DNA of 64,000 nucleotides from GCA-002708315 sp964460905 (GTDB lineage: Bacteria; Bacteroidota; Bacteroidia; Bacteroidales; F082), in the NCBI GenBank assembly GCA_964460905.1, contig CAYWRM010000003.1:1-64000 (forward strand), read 5' to 3'. Position numbers and translations under genes: made by a program. This document shows positions 9,524 to 18,481 of the stretch, piece after piece (position 1 is the first letter of the stretch; the number at the start of each line of letters is the position of its first letter). The notes beneath the pieces are model-generated. The model saw only the letters and a program-made list of their open reading frames with translations, did no database searches and was not told the origin of the DNA.

Positions 9524-10462
9524 ATGAAAATAATACTATTCATATTATCAATCGGACTTTGCAATCTTGTTGTTGCACAGGAAAATAAAATTACGCCTAT
9601 TCTAGTAGGTGAATATTTGGGTCAAACCCCACCTGGTGATAATCCTGTTGTTTTTGCCCTGGGAATTGTATCAACGGATACAACAATTGAACATGGAACT
9701 CCAACATTTTCACCTGATGGCAATGAAGTATTCTGGCAATCAAACTATCGCCAAAGTGGAAAAGAAACACAAATATTTGGCATGACAATGCAGCGTGTTG
9801 GCGACTCCTGGAATGCACCTAAAATCTCTCCATATACTAGCGGGCCAGTTTTTTCACCTGATGGTAAACGACTATATTTTCTTCCTTTTGGAAAAGATAA
9901 TGGAGAGGAAAATGGGCCATACTATGTAGAGAAAAAGGATAATAATTGGAGCGAACCCGTATGTATGAATCTTCTTGCTCGCTTCCCAGAAATTAAACAT
10001 GCTTATAATTATTCGGTCACCAGGGATGGTACATTCTATTTTCTTGGCCATGCCGAAGGTTTGGGATCAATGAATGATTTTGGCATTTACAGAATGGAAC
10101 TTAATAAAGGAGAATACTCAAAACCTGAATTACTTCCTCCGAGCATAAACGCTGGTGAGGGCTTGCTTAGCTGGACCCCCTTTATTGCTCCCGATGAGAG
10201 TTATCTTTTGTTCTCATCCAATCGTCTAAATCCTGATACTGATTTTGGCGATATTTATGTATGCTTCCGCAAGTCTGATGGAAGTTGGACAGAAGTCATC
10301 AATTTAGGAACAAGCATTAACTCTGATAAGCAGGAGCGTTTTCCTTCGTTATCCCCCGATGGTGAATATCTTTTTTTTACTCGTTGGGTTGCCAGAGGTA
10401 ACGAGGACGTTATGTGGGTGAGCTCAGAAATAATTGAGAAACTCAGAAAAGAAAATATGTAG
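9524..10462 (+). CDS. Exported PD40 (TolB-like) beta-propeller protein
   Basis: 312 residues with an N-terminal signal peptide (residues 1-19). Repeats of the PD40/WD40-like type are visible: GTPTFSPDGNEVFWQS, GPVFSPDGKRLYFLPF, FIAPDESYLLFSSNR and FPSLSPDGEYLFFTR. The C-terminus reads FTRWVARGNEDVMWVSSEIIEKLRKENM-like. Such propellers are common in Bacteroidota exported proteins of unknown role. A diverged paralogue lies at 13216-14013; comparing the two exposes a frameshift there. Confidence 0.82.
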   Translation: MKIILFILSIGLCNLVVAQENKITPILVGEYLGQTPPGDNPVVFALGIVSTDTTIEHGTPTFSPDGNEVFWQSNYRQSGKETQIFGMTMQRVGDSWNAPKISPYTSGPVFSPDGKRLYFLPFGKDNGEENGPYYVEKKDNNWSEPVCMNLLARFPEIKHAYNYSVTRDGTFYFLGHAEGLGSMNDFGIYRMELNKGEYSKPELLPPSINAGEGLLSWTPFIAPDESYLLFSSNRLNPDTDFGDIYVCFRKSDGSWTEVINLGTSINSDKQERFPSLSPDGEYLFFTRWVARGNEDVMWVSSEIIEKLRKENM

Positions 10463-10473
10463 AATATGTAATT

Positions 10474-11952
10474 ATGAAACTCAAAGTTGTTTATTTAATC
10501 TTAGTCATCATTTTTGTATCGAGTAGTTTTGGCTTTTGCCAAGATTTAGTAAAGGGGTTTTACAACGTAGGTTTTAAATATTATAAAACTTATGATAAAT
10601 CCAGACTTTATGTAATGAATGAGGATACTATTTCAAGACCCTTGTTGATCCATTTTTGGTATCCATCCAACGAGAATATCCAGAAGGACCGCTATTCTTT
10701 TATGAATTACATCGACTTGATTTCATTGCGTGAAAACTTCGATAAATCCTTTTCAGAAGTCGAAGGAAACAGTTTTAATTTCGTAAGTGCTTATGCTGGA
10801 TTTGCCAAGCAGCACTTTGGAGTAGATACGAGTCTTACTACACAAAAAATATTAGATTATCCGGTGCTTGCGCAGTATGGAGTTGACAGAGTCTTATCAA
10901 CAAAGAAGTTCCCATTAATTATTTATGCTCCTTCCAATAGTAAATCAGCAGTTCAAAACCATATGATATGTGAGTATCTGGCAAGTCATGGTTATCTCGT
11001 AATTGCGGTTGGTTCAGCAGGAGCTAATTCTTTAGTTAGGAAAAACGATCAGGAAAGCATATTAGCTCAAGTGGAAGATATGGAGTATATTCTTAAGTTT
11101 TTTGAGGATAATTTGAATATAAAATATTCTGGTTTGGGAATATTTGGTTTTAGTACCGGAGGATTAGCCACTACAATTTTTCAGATGAGGAATGAAGATG
11201 TAGGAGCTGTATTTAGTATGGATGGAAGTCAGGAATATGGACATTATATAACACTTTCCAAAGTAGTCGATTTTAATCTTAAAAAAACAAATGTGCCGTA
11301 CTGTCTATTGATAAACAACTACGAAAACTTCTCGATATATCCATACTACAACTCTATAGTTTCAGATGATAAGTATCTGTTCCGTATGCCCTATATAGAT
11401 CATAATGGTTTTGTCTCTTATTGGAAGTTCTTTGATTTATGCTCGGTCAGCCCAAATGTGAACAAGTTTTGTACTAGTTATGATTACATTTGTAGTACTG
11501 CCTTAATATTTTTTAATAAGTATTTGAAATCAGAGCATTTAACTAATAATGAATTAGAATTGAATTTTCAAACAAATGAATATATTCAATCCATTACTAG
11601 CGATAATTCAATTATTGCGGAATTAGGCAATATAATTCTATCCGATGGTATTGAGCCAGCTAAAGAGTTCCTAACTAGCAATCATGAAGTTTTTATTAAA
11701 AAAGAAAACGAAATAAACATTCTCAGCAAGTTGTTTAGAGATCCATATCCTCAATCAGCGATACAACTATTGTTATTCAATATAAAAATGCATCCCAATT
11801 CATGGCAAGCATACTACGAATTAGGCTTTACTTATAAACTGAATGGAGATCTGCCACTAGCAAAGGAAACTCTAATGAAAGCACAAGAATTAAATCCTGA
11901 AAATACAGAAATAGTTAGTTTGTTGGATGAAATTAGTGAATCTGGACGGTAA
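10474..11952 (+). CDS. Exported alpha/beta hydrolase with C-terminal TPR
   Basis: 492 residues with a signal peptide (residues 1-22). An alpha/beta-hydrolase core resembles the PAF-acetylhydrolase/dienelactone group: FPLIIYAPS for the oxyanion-strand region, SHGYLVIAVGSAG, and the nucleophile elbow G-F-S227-T-G-G. Acid and histidine are likely in the later SMDGS and YIDHNGF segments. The final ~70 residues (HPNSWQAYYELGFTYKLNGDLPLAKETLMKAQELNP) are a clear tetratricopeptide repeat. The start is 11 bases after the previous stop. Substrate unknown. Confidence 0.78.
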   Translation: MKLKVVYLILVIIFVSSSFGFCQDLVKGFYNVGFKYYKTYDKSRLYVMNEDTISRPLLIHFWYPSNENIQKDRYSFMNYIDLISLRENFDKSFSEVEGNSFNFVSAYAGFAKQHFGVDTSLTTQKILDYPVLAQYGVDRVLSTKKFPLIIYAPSNSKSAVQNHMICEYLASHGYLVIAVGSAGANSLVRKNDQESILAQVEDMEYILKFFEDNLNIKYSGLGIFGFSTGGLATTIFQMRNEDVGAVFSMDGSQEYGHYITLSKVVDFNLKKTNVPYCLLINNYENFSIYPYYNSIVSDDKYLFRMPYIDHNGFVSYWKFFDLCSVSPNVNKFCTSYDYICSTALIFFNKYLKSEHLTNNELELNFQTNEYIQSITSDNSIIAELGNIILSDGIEPAKEFLTSNHEVFIKKENEINILSKLFRDPYPQSAIQLLLFNIKMHPNSWQAYYELGFTYKLNGDLPLAKETLMKAQELNPENTEIVSLLDEISESGR

Positions 11953-11986
11953 TCAAAGTATGGACTAGAAGTATTAAAAACACAAT

Positions 11987-12982
11987 ATGAAAAAACTAAT
12001 TCTATTTTTCCTGCTAATATTATCATCTTGGTTACTTTATTCACAAGTTGAAAATCCAAAGTTTAATCATAAGGTAAGTGAAGACTATATACAATTGATA
12101 GGGAACCAAATTTTAAGTGAAACAGATAGTATTACAATTCCTCTTTCTAAACAGGGATACACGCTTCATCTTCCTGATTCAAATCCCATTGCCACTATTA
12201 TAATGTTAAGTGGATCAGCACTTGATACAACCAGAAACATTGATGAGTTTGCCATTATTAATCCAGCACTAGAAAAAAACATAGCAGTTATTTTTGTAAG
12301 TACAGGTAAGGTGATAGAGTTTTTATTTACTGATAAAGATCTTAATACGATAGATGAGCTAGTTGGTAACGCTCTGAAAAAATATAATCTTTCCAGCAAA
12401 CCTAAGTTCCTAATTGGAATGTCTCTGGGAGGAACTATGGCTTTAAGATATAGTGAATATGGTTTGTTGAATAAATCTAAATTTGGCTTTCGACCTGATG
12501 CAATTGCTATTTGTGATGCTCCATTAGACATGGAAAGAATGTGGCATGAACAACAGCAAGCAATAGTTAATAATTATCACCCAAATGCTGTTGGTGAAGC
12601 ACATTGGGTACTACATTATCTTAAAAAGAACCTTGGCGGATCACCAGACGAATCCATGGATGCTTATATTGCTTATTCACCATTTGTATATAGCGATGAA
12701 AAAAGAAGTAAAATTGAACTATTTAAAAATATTCCAATCAGAATGTACCATGAGCCTGACATAGTATGTTGGGTTGATAATAGGGGGAAAGATTATAATA
12801 CAATAAATAGTATAGACCTTGCTGGATTTTACAACTATTTGAAGCAAGCCGGAAATACGCAAGTAGAACTAATAACATCTTATAACAAAAGAAAAGATTT
12901 TAATACAGGTTCTTCTCCACACACATGGACTATTGTTGATAATGAAGAATTGATTGCTTGGCTTATTGGGGGAATAAAATAA
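11987..12982 (+). CDS. Exported alpha/beta hydrolase
   Basis: 331 residues beginning with a signal peptide (FFLLILSSWLLYSQ). The nucleophile elbow is G-M-S146-L-G-G, preceded by KFLIGMS. A GSALDTT segment lies near the usual oxyanion position, and a conserved-looking SPHTWTIV near the C-terminus provides a candidate catalytic histidine. It is a second hydrolase next to the TPR-bearing one but clearly different in sequence. It is followed closely by a DUF5808 gene. Substrate unknown. Confidence 0.75.
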   Translation: MKKLILFFLLILSSWLLYSQVENPKFNHKVSEDYIQLIGNQILSETDSITIPLSKQGYTLHLPDSNPIATIIMLSGSALDTTRNIDEFAIINPALEKNIAVIFVSTGKVIEFLFTDKDLNTIDELVGNALKKYNLSSKPKFLIGMSLGGTMALRYSEYGLLNKSKFGFRPDAIAICDAPLDMERMWHEQQQAIVNNYHPNAVGEAHWVLHYLKKNLGGSPDESMDAYIAYSPFVYSDEKRSKIELFKNIPIRMYHEPDIVCWVDNRGKDYNTINSIDLAGFYNYLKQAGNTQVELITSYNKRKDFNTGSSPHTWTIVDNEELIAWLIGGIK

Positions 12983-12987
12983 AAAAA

Positions 12988-13209
12988 ATGAAGAAAAAAG
13001 TTGAAAAAGAGATTATTGATTCAAACAGCAAGAATCCTAATAATTGGAAGGGAATATTTTATGTGAATAGTAAAGATCCAAGAATAATAGTGCCAAAAAT
13101 AAATTCATCATTTGGCTGGACTCTAAATTTTGGTCATAAAACGGCATATTTAGGCATATTAGTCATTATACTTTTTATAGTCGCTTATCAAATTCTTATT
13201 TCAGTTTAG
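12988..13209 (+). CDS. Small DUF5808-type membrane protein
   Basis: 73 residues from the ATG at 12988; a TTG-initiated extension would overlap the previous gene and is less likely. The central block NWKGIFYVNSKDPRIIVPK followed by FGWTLNFG matches the DUF5808 signature. A C-terminal transmembrane helix (AYLGILVIILFIVAYQILI) anchors it. The function of DUF5808 proteins is unknown. The gene sits 5 bases after the preceding hydrolase and 6 bases before the PD40 gene, so the three are probably cotranscribed. Confidence 0.72.
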   Translation: MKKKVEKEIIDSNSKNPNNWKGIFYVNSKDPRIIVPKINSSFGWTLNFGHKTAYLGILVIILFIVAYQILISV

Positions 13210-13215
13210 GCAATT

Positions 13216-14013
13216 ATGAAAATCTTAGTTAATGTCATTCCCATTTTCTTTGCATTTACAATGTTTGGAAATGCTCAAAATAATGACATTTTTAGTAATC
13301 CTCCAGATAGTATTCCAAAAATCTTTGCTAAAGGAATTGTTTCTGTTCAAGATAGGTATGAATATGGTTTGGCCATATCGCCCAATTATGATGAAATCTT
13401 TTTTACAGTATCAAATCCGGGGGATGGACTTATGATTATTAGAAAGTCTGGGGATGGAAATTGGAAAAGCCTGGAAATTGCCAATTTAAGAGGTGATAAT
13501 AATTGTGAACAAGAAGCCTTTTATACACCAGATGGACAAAAATTGTATTTTGCTTCGGATGTAAACGATATTACTCAGCTTTGGGTCTCCATTAAAGAAA
13601 ATTCTAAGTGGTCTTTTCCAAAATTAGTAGGTTCTCCTGTTAATGATACTCGTATATTTTGGGAAACATTTACAAATGAAAATACCATGTATTACTCAAA
13701 TTTAGCTGATTTTAAAATTTATAGATCTGAGCAAATAAATGGCAAATATCCAACAACGGAATTCTCAGGCATTCCATTTGGTATGCATCCATACATATCA
13801 AAAGATGAAAGTTTTATTCTGTTCAATTACAGAGGCGATATCTACATTTCATTTAAAAACAAAGAGAACGGTTGGATAGTACCAATAAAATTCGACGGAG
13901 CTATTAATACTTCTGATTTTGCAGAAACCTGTCCTTCATTATCACCAGATGAGAAATATATTTTCTATAGCAGATATAATGACCTAAATGATAAGAGTGA
14001 TATAGTGGGTTAG
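13216..14013 (+). CDS. PD40 beta-propeller protein, C-terminus frameshifted
   Basis: 265 residues with a signal peptide (residues 1-20) and PD40 repeats such as QEAFYTPDGQKLYFAS and CPSLSPDEKYIFYSRY. It is paralogous to the gene at 9524-10462. The annotated frame ends abruptly at SDIVG-stop. In the next frame the DNA from 14006 continues as WVSSSVIHEIRMKQF and stops at 14053. This aligns with WVSSEIIEKLRKENM at the end of the paralogue. A small indel near 14001-14005 has therefore displaced the last ~16 residues. Most of the propeller is intact, so the product may still fold. Confidence 0.8.
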   Translation: MKILVNVIPIFFAFTMFGNAQNNDIFSNPPDSIPKIFAKGIVSVQDRYEYGLAISPNYDEIFFTVSNPGDGLMIIRKSGDGNWKSLEIANLRGDNNCEQEAFYTPDGQKLYFASDVNDITQLWVSIKENSKWSFPKLVGSPVNDTRIFWETFTNENTMYYSNLADFKIYRSEQINGKYPTTEFSGIPFGMHPYISKDESFILFNYRGDIYISFKNKENGWIVPIKFDGAINTSDFAETCPSLSPDEKYIFYSRYNDLNDKSDIVG

Positions 14014-14053
14014 CTCTAGTGTAATTCATGAAATAAGAATGAAACAATTTTAA

Positions 14054-14250
14054 TCCTTTGTTTTATATTATCTGTCTTAGAAATATCTACTATAACACAT
14101 CTAGAAATAGAAGTGCTAGCTATTAGAAGGTTATCTGAATATATCTGAAAAAGAGATCGGCTTAACTATCCTTAACCGAAGCAAACCGACTACCTAAATC
14201 CAGATAGAACCCCTTTCTTAATATCTTTTGCTAAAAAATCACAAAAACAC
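14054..14250. other. Non-coding region upstream of the marR promoter
   Basis: No open frame of note is seen. The stretch is AT-rich and separates the end of the exported-protein run from the fatty-acid degradation operon, whose probable promoter begins at 14251. Confidence 0.5.
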
Positions 14251-14282
14251 TTGACATGCATAACATTTTTATGTTAGTTTTG
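14251..14282 (+). promoter_or_regulatory. Bacteroidota-type promoter for marR and the beta-oxidation operon
   Basis: TTG at 14251-14253 and TAGTTTTG at 14275-14282 fit the Bacteroidota -33 TTG and -7 TAnnTTTG elements with a 21-base spacer. The start codon of marR follows 34 bases later. It is the best-matching promoter in the window. Confidence 0.65.
14261..14276. promoter_or_regulatory. Candidate MarR operator TAACAT-N4-ATGTTA
   Basis: A perfect 6+6 inverted repeat with a 4-base spacer lies between the -33 and -7 elements. It is flanked by a direct repeat CATGCATAA at 14255-14263 and 14288-14296 (33 bases apart), and the second copy overlaps the palindrome ATGCATGCAT at 14285-14294. A dimeric MarR protein bound here would block the promoter. 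Self-regulation is inferred, not shown. Confidence 0.5.
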
Positions 14283-14316
14283 CAATGCATGCATAATAAA
14301 AAATAGTTTTAAAAAA

Positions 14317-14769
14317 ATGATAGTAGAAGATACAGTAGATTTTCATCTTCGTTCAACGTTGTTTGCTATGCGTAGAATGTACAATTTGATAGCACAGGAA
14401 AACGGTATAACCCAGGGTATTGGTTATGCATTGATAAATGTTGGTGAGGAAGGAATGCCGGCAACAAAAATTGGTCCTCTTATGGGAATGACAAGCTCCA
14501 GCTTAAGTCGGATGTTAAAAAAAATGGAAGATGATGGAATGATTTATCGCAAACATGATAAAGAGGATAAAAGAATTGTTCGGATTTTTTTAACACCTAA
14601 GGGATCCAAACTTAAAGATAAAATAGAAGAATTTGTGTTAGAATTTAATGGCAAGCTTTTTAAAAAACTAGACTTAAAAGAACTGCAAATATTCGAAAAA
14701 GTAAATAATACTATTAAAGAACAAGTAAAACTGGAAATAAACATTCGCAAAAATAATGGTAACTCATAG
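14317..14769 (+). CDS. MarR-family transcriptional regulator of the fatty-acid operon
   Basis: 150 residues with the MarR winged-helix layout. An N-terminal dimerisation helix is followed by a helix-turn-helix around TKIGPLMGMTSSSLSRMLKKMEDDGMI, then the wing (RKHDKEDKRIVRIFLTPKG) and a C-terminal dimerisation helix. It lies 21 bases upstream of the FadN-like gene and heads the beta-oxidation cluster. It is likely a local repressor relieved by acyl-CoA or a fatty acid, as inferred from position only. Its own promoter contains a perfect inverted repeat. Confidence 0.9.
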   Translation: MIVEDTVDFHLRSTLFAMRRMYNLIAQENGITQGIGYALINVGEEGMPATKIGPLMGMTSSSLSRMLKKMEDDGMIYRKHDKEDKRIVRIFLTPKGSKLKDKIEEFVLEFNGKLFKKLDLKELQIFEKVNNTIKEQVKLEINIRKNNGNS

Positions 14770-14790
14770 TTTAAAATTAATATAATAAAT

Positions 14791-17193
14791 ATGATACACA
14801 GAATAAAAAAAGTAGCAGTGCTGGGTTCCGGGGTAATGGGGTCTGGTATTGCATGTCATTTTGCAAATATTGGAACTGAAGTGTTGCTGATCGACATTGT
14901 TCCAAGAGAGTTGAATGGCAAGGAAAAAGCAGCAGGCAAGAGTCTTGACGACAAAGCCGTAAGAAATCGTATTGTAAACGATTCACTAACAGCTGCACTT
15001 AAATCAAAACCATCTCCTATATATAAAAAGGAGTTTGCCAAACGTATCACAACCGGTAATTTTGATGACGATCTTCAAAAAATCAAAGACTATGATTGGA
15101 TTATTGAAGTAGTAATTGAAAGGTTAGATATTAAGCAGTCAGTATTCGAGAGGGTGGATAGTTTACGGAAAAAGGGTTCGCTGGTAACCACTAATACTTC
15201 AGGAATCTCAGTTGAAGCAATGATAGAAGGACGAAGCGAAGATTTTCAGAAAAACTTCTGTGGTACTCACTTCTTTAATCCTCCTCGGTACTTACAGTTA
15301 TTTGAAATTATTCCCACCAGTAAAACAGATCCCGAGATAATCTCATTTTTAGAAGAATATGCTTCTAAATTCCTTGGTAAAACACCAGTACTTGCAAAAG
15401 ACACACCTGCATTTATAGCTAATAGGATAGGGACTTTTTCAATAATGGAATTATTTAATAATGTTAAAGATCTTGGACTTACTGTTCCTGAAATCGACAA
15501 ACTCACTGGTCCTGTTATTGGTCATGCTAAATCAGCAACATTCCGAACAGCTGATATTGTAGGACTTGATACGTTAGTTCATGTTGCTAATAACATCAAG
15601 GAAACAACCAACGATGAGGCTAATGAACTGTTCAGTATTCCTGATTATCTTCAAAAAATGCTAGATAACAAATGGTTAGGGTCAAAAACAAAACAGGGGT
15701 TCTTTAAAAAAGTTGTAGAAGATGGTAAAAAGAAATTTCTTTCTCTTGATTTTGCCACCCTTGAATATGTAGAGGCTCCACGACCTAAGTTCAGTGTTTT
15801 TGAAAAAACCAAAGGCATTGACGATTTAAAAGAACGTATGCCAATTTTAGTAAAAGATAAAGGTAAAGCGGGTGATTTTTATAGAGCATCTTTTAATGCA
15901 TTATTCCAGTTTAGCTCAAACCGTATTCCTGAAATAAGTGAAGATATTTATAAAGTTGATGATGCTATGAATGCAGGTTTTGGATGGAAGCTAGGGCCAT
16001 TCCAAACTTGGGATGCAATTGGTGTTGAAGAAACAGTAAAAGCAATGGAAGAGGCTGGTAAAAAAGCTGCCCCATGGGTTTACGACATGTTCGATGCCGG
16101 AATAACTTCTTTTTACAAAGTTGAAAACGGATTAAAGTATTGCTACGATATTTCATCAAAAGCTTATAAAGTTATACCTGGACAGGAAGGTAGGCTTTCG
16201 TTGGAGGTTATACGTCAAACAAATGTCCTTTGGGAAAATAACGATCTCACAATATTTGATTTAGGTGATGGAGTGCTTAATGCAGAGTTTCATACGAAAA
16301 TGAATACAATTGGAGCCGGTGTTTTGGAGGGGTTAAACAAAGCTGTTGATATGGCTGAAGCCGATTATAAAGCGTTGGTTGTTTCAAACGAAGGAGATCA
16401 TTTTTCTGCAGGAGCTAATGTTGGAATGATATATATGCTAGCAATTGAGCAGGAATGGGAGGAGCTTGATTTGGCTGTTCAATGGTTCCAGAAAACAATG
16501 ATGCGAATGCGTTATTCTTCAATACCTGTTGTAGCAGCACCACATGGAATGGCTTTAGGTGGTGGATGCGAACTTTGCCTACATAGCGATAAAGTTATAG
16601 CACATGCTGAAACATATATGGGTCTTGTTGAATTTGGAGTAGGACTTATTCCCGGAGGTGGTGGAACAAAAGAGTTTGCTGTACGTTTATCAGATGAGCT
16701 CAAAGATGGTGACATACGCACTAATGCATTCCTTAATCGTTACCTAAGTATTGGTCAGGCAAAAGTGTCAACATCAGCTTATGAAGCATTTGACCTTGGT
16801 TATTTAAGGCCAGGAACCGATGAGGTAATAGTAAGCCGTGCACATCAATTGGCATATGCTAAAAATGTAGCAATTCAGATTGCAGATAAAGGTTATACCC
16901 AACCTGCTCCACGTAACGATATTAAAGTACTTGGTAGAGAAGTACTAGGGATGGTTTACGTAGGCGCTGACGGATTTACTACTGGACATTATATGTCGGA
17001 ACACGATAAAATAATAGCAGAGAAACTCGGATTAGTGATGGCAGGAGGTGAAATATCACAACCGCTTACAGAAGTATCTGAGCAATATTTGCTTGATCTT
17101 GAGCGCAAGGTATTTATGGAACTTGCCTCAACGCGCTTAACTCTTGAAAGAATTCAGAGTCTGATAACAAAAGGAAAGATATTAAGAAATTAA
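14791..17193 (+). CDS. fadN: 3-hydroxyacyl-CoA dehydrogenase/enoyl-CoA hydratase fusion (FadN type)
   Basis: An 800-residue bifunctional beta-oxidation enzyme with the dehydrogenase first and the hydratase second, the order of Bacillus FadN and opposite to E. coli FadB. The NAD-binding Rossmann motif is VAVLGSGVMGSGIA at residues 8-21, and the catalytic histidine is probably H160 in THFFNPPRY. The crotonase domain occupies roughly residues 470-690, with the paired catalytic glutamates E594 (GGGCEL) and E614 (LVEFGVGLIPGGGG), 20 residues apart as in rat crotonase. The product should hydrate 2-enoyl-CoA and oxidise L-3-hydroxyacyl-CoA. It precedes the thiolase by 11 bases. Confidence 0.95.
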   Translation: MIHRIKKVAVLGSGVMGSGIACHFANIGTEVLLIDIVPRELNGKEKAAGKSLDDKAVRNRIVNDSLTAALKSKPSPIYKKEFAKRITTGNFDDDLQKIKDYDWIIEVVIERLDIKQSVFERVDSLRKKGSLVTTNTSGISVEAMIEGRSEDFQKNFCGTHFFNPPRYLQLFEIIPTSKTDPEIISFLEEYASKFLGKTPVLAKDTPAFIANRIGTFSIMELFNNVKDLGLTVPEIDKLTGPVIGHAKSATFRTADIVGLDTLVHVANNIKETTNDEANELFSIPDYLQKMLDNKWLGSKTKQGFFKKVVEDGKKKFLSLDFATLEYVEAPRPKFSVFEKTKGIDDLKERMPILVKDKGKAGDFYRASFNALFQFSSNRIPEISEDIYKVDDAMNAGFGWKLGPFQTWDAIGVEETVKAMEEAGKKAAPWVYDMFDAGITSFYKVENGLKYCYDISSKAYKVIPGQEGRLSLEVIRQTNVLWENNDLTIFDLGDGVLNAEFHTKMNTIGAGVLEGLNKAVDMAEADYKALVVSNEGDHFSAGANVGMIYMLAIEQEWEELDLAVQWFQKTMMRMRYSSIPVVAAPHGMALGGGCELCLHSDKVIAHAETYMGLVEFGVGLIPGGGGTKEFAVRLSDELKDGDIRTNAFLNRYLSIGQAKVSTSAYEAFDLGYLRPGTDEVIVSRAHQLAYAKNVAIQIADKGYTQPAPRNDIKVLGREVLGMVYVGADGFTTGHYMSEHDKIIAEKLGLVMAGGEISQPLTEVSEQYLLDLERKVFMELASTRLTLERIQSLITKGKILRN

Positions 17194-17204
17194 AATATAA
17201 AACT

Positions 17205-18377
17205 ATGAATGCATATATAGTAGGAGGATATCGTTCAGCTATTGCGAAAGCTCCACGTGGCAGTTTTCGTTTTACACGTCCTGATGATATTTCAGCAGAA
17301 GTTATCAGGCATCTGATGAACGATTTTCCACAAATAGATAAAACAAAGATTGACGAAGTTGTAGTTGGAAATGCTTTTCCTGAAGCCGAATCAGGTTTTA
17401 ATATGGGAAGGTTACTATCATTAATGTCACTAGATAATGTGGCTGTTCCGGGCTCAACAGTGAACCGGTATTGTTCATCAGGATTGGAAACGATAGCCAT
17501 CGCTTCTGCTAAAATATCAGCAGGTATTGCTGATGTTATTATTGCAGGCGGTGCCGAAACCATGTCGATGATAAACATGGGTGGCTGGCGAATGGTACCC
17601 AATCCTGACGTAGCACGTGTGCATCCTAAGTGGTTCTTAAGTATGGGACTTACTTCTGAGATGGTTTCAAATGAATATAATATAAGCCGTAAAGAACAGG
17701 ATGAATTTTCTGTAAAGTCAGTTAACAAAGCACTTGCTGCAATTGAAGCAGGTAAATTTAAAGATCAAATAGTACCTATTACCATTAAAGAAAACTATTT
17801 TAAAAATGGTAAAATGGAAACTCGCGAAAGGGTATTTGATACCGACGAAGGACCACGTAAAGGTACAACTGTTGAAGGTCTTGGAAAACTTCGCCCGGCA
17901 TTTGCTGCCGATGGAAAATCCACCGCCGGAAATTCATCCCAAATGTCAGATGGAGCTGCATTTGTATTAGTAGTTTCAGAGAAAGCTCTAAAGCAATATA
18001 ATCTTAAACCCATAGCACGTCTTATTGACTATCAAGTTGCTGGTGTTGAACCTTACAAAATGGGGGTAGGTCCTATGGAAGCAATACCAAAAGTGCTTAA
18101 GCACTCAGGTATGGATCTTAAAGATATCGACTTGATTGAGTTAAATGAAGCATTTGCATCACAGTCAATTGTAGTGATTGATAAGTTGGGGCTAGATATT
18201 AATAAAGTAAATGTTAATGGAGGTGCAATTGCTCTTGGTCACCCACTAGGTGCAACAGGTGCAAAACTAACAGTACAAATATTACATGAGCTAAAACGTA
18301 CCGGAGGTAAATATGGTATGGTAACTATGTGTATTGGAACTGGGCAAGGGGCTGCAGGAATTTTTGAGATGCTTTAA
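17205..18377 (+). CDS. fadA: Acetyl-CoA C-acyltransferase (3-ketoacyl-CoA thiolase)
   Basis: A 390-residue thiolase. The nucleophile is C90 in NRYCSSGLE, the catalytic histidine is H346 in ALGHPLGATG, and the second cysteine is C376 in MCIGTGQGAAG, so the active site is complete. It cleaves 3-ketoacyl-CoA to acetyl-CoA and a shortened acyl-CoA. It directly follows the FadN-like gene and precedes the acyl-CoA dehydrogenase, the same order and nearly the same protein lengths as the fadNAE operon of Bacillus subtilis. Confidence 0.95.
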   Translation: MNAYIVGGYRSAIAKAPRGSFRFTRPDDISAEVIRHLMNDFPQIDKTKIDEVVVGNAFPEAESGFNMGRLLSLMSLDNVAVPGSTVNRYCSSGLETIAIASAKISAGIADVIIAGGAETMSMINMGGWRMVPNPDVARVHPKWFLSMGLTSEMVSNEYNISRKEQDEFSVKSVNKALAAIEAGKFKDQIVPITIKENYFKNGKMETRERVFDTDEGPRKGTTVEGLGKLRPAFAADGKSTAGNSSQMSDGAAFVLVVSEKALKQYNLKPIARLIDYQVAGVEPYKMGVGPMEAIPKVLKHSGMDLKDIDLIELNEAFASQSIVVIDKLGLDINKVNVNGGAIALGHPLGATGAKLTVQILHELKRTGGKYGMVTMCIGTGQGAAGIFEML

Positions 18378-18378
18378 C

Positions 18379-18472
18379 AGGGTTGTCAGGTTACCAGGTT
18401 AAACAACCACAATAACCTGCTTCGCCGGTAGGCAGGCAATGACAACTACGATAACAACGACAATATTTAAAA
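18379..18472. repeat. Quasi-palindromic intergenic element (family A/E)
   Basis: Located between fadA and fadE. The left arm reiterates GTTGTCAGGTT / ACCAGGTT (18382-18400). The right side carries AACCTG (18414-18419), a CGCCGGTAGGCAGG core and TGACAAC (18440-18446), complementary to the left arm. The word is shared with the element at 51802-51870. It contains no ORF. Confidence 0.6.
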
Positions 18473-18481
18473 ACATAAACA

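Noticed and set aside
18413..18446. Intrinsic terminator between fadA and fadE
   Set aside because: There is a foldable sequence but no U-tract after it on the plus strand, and the downstream gene is in the same pathway, so operon read-through is expected.
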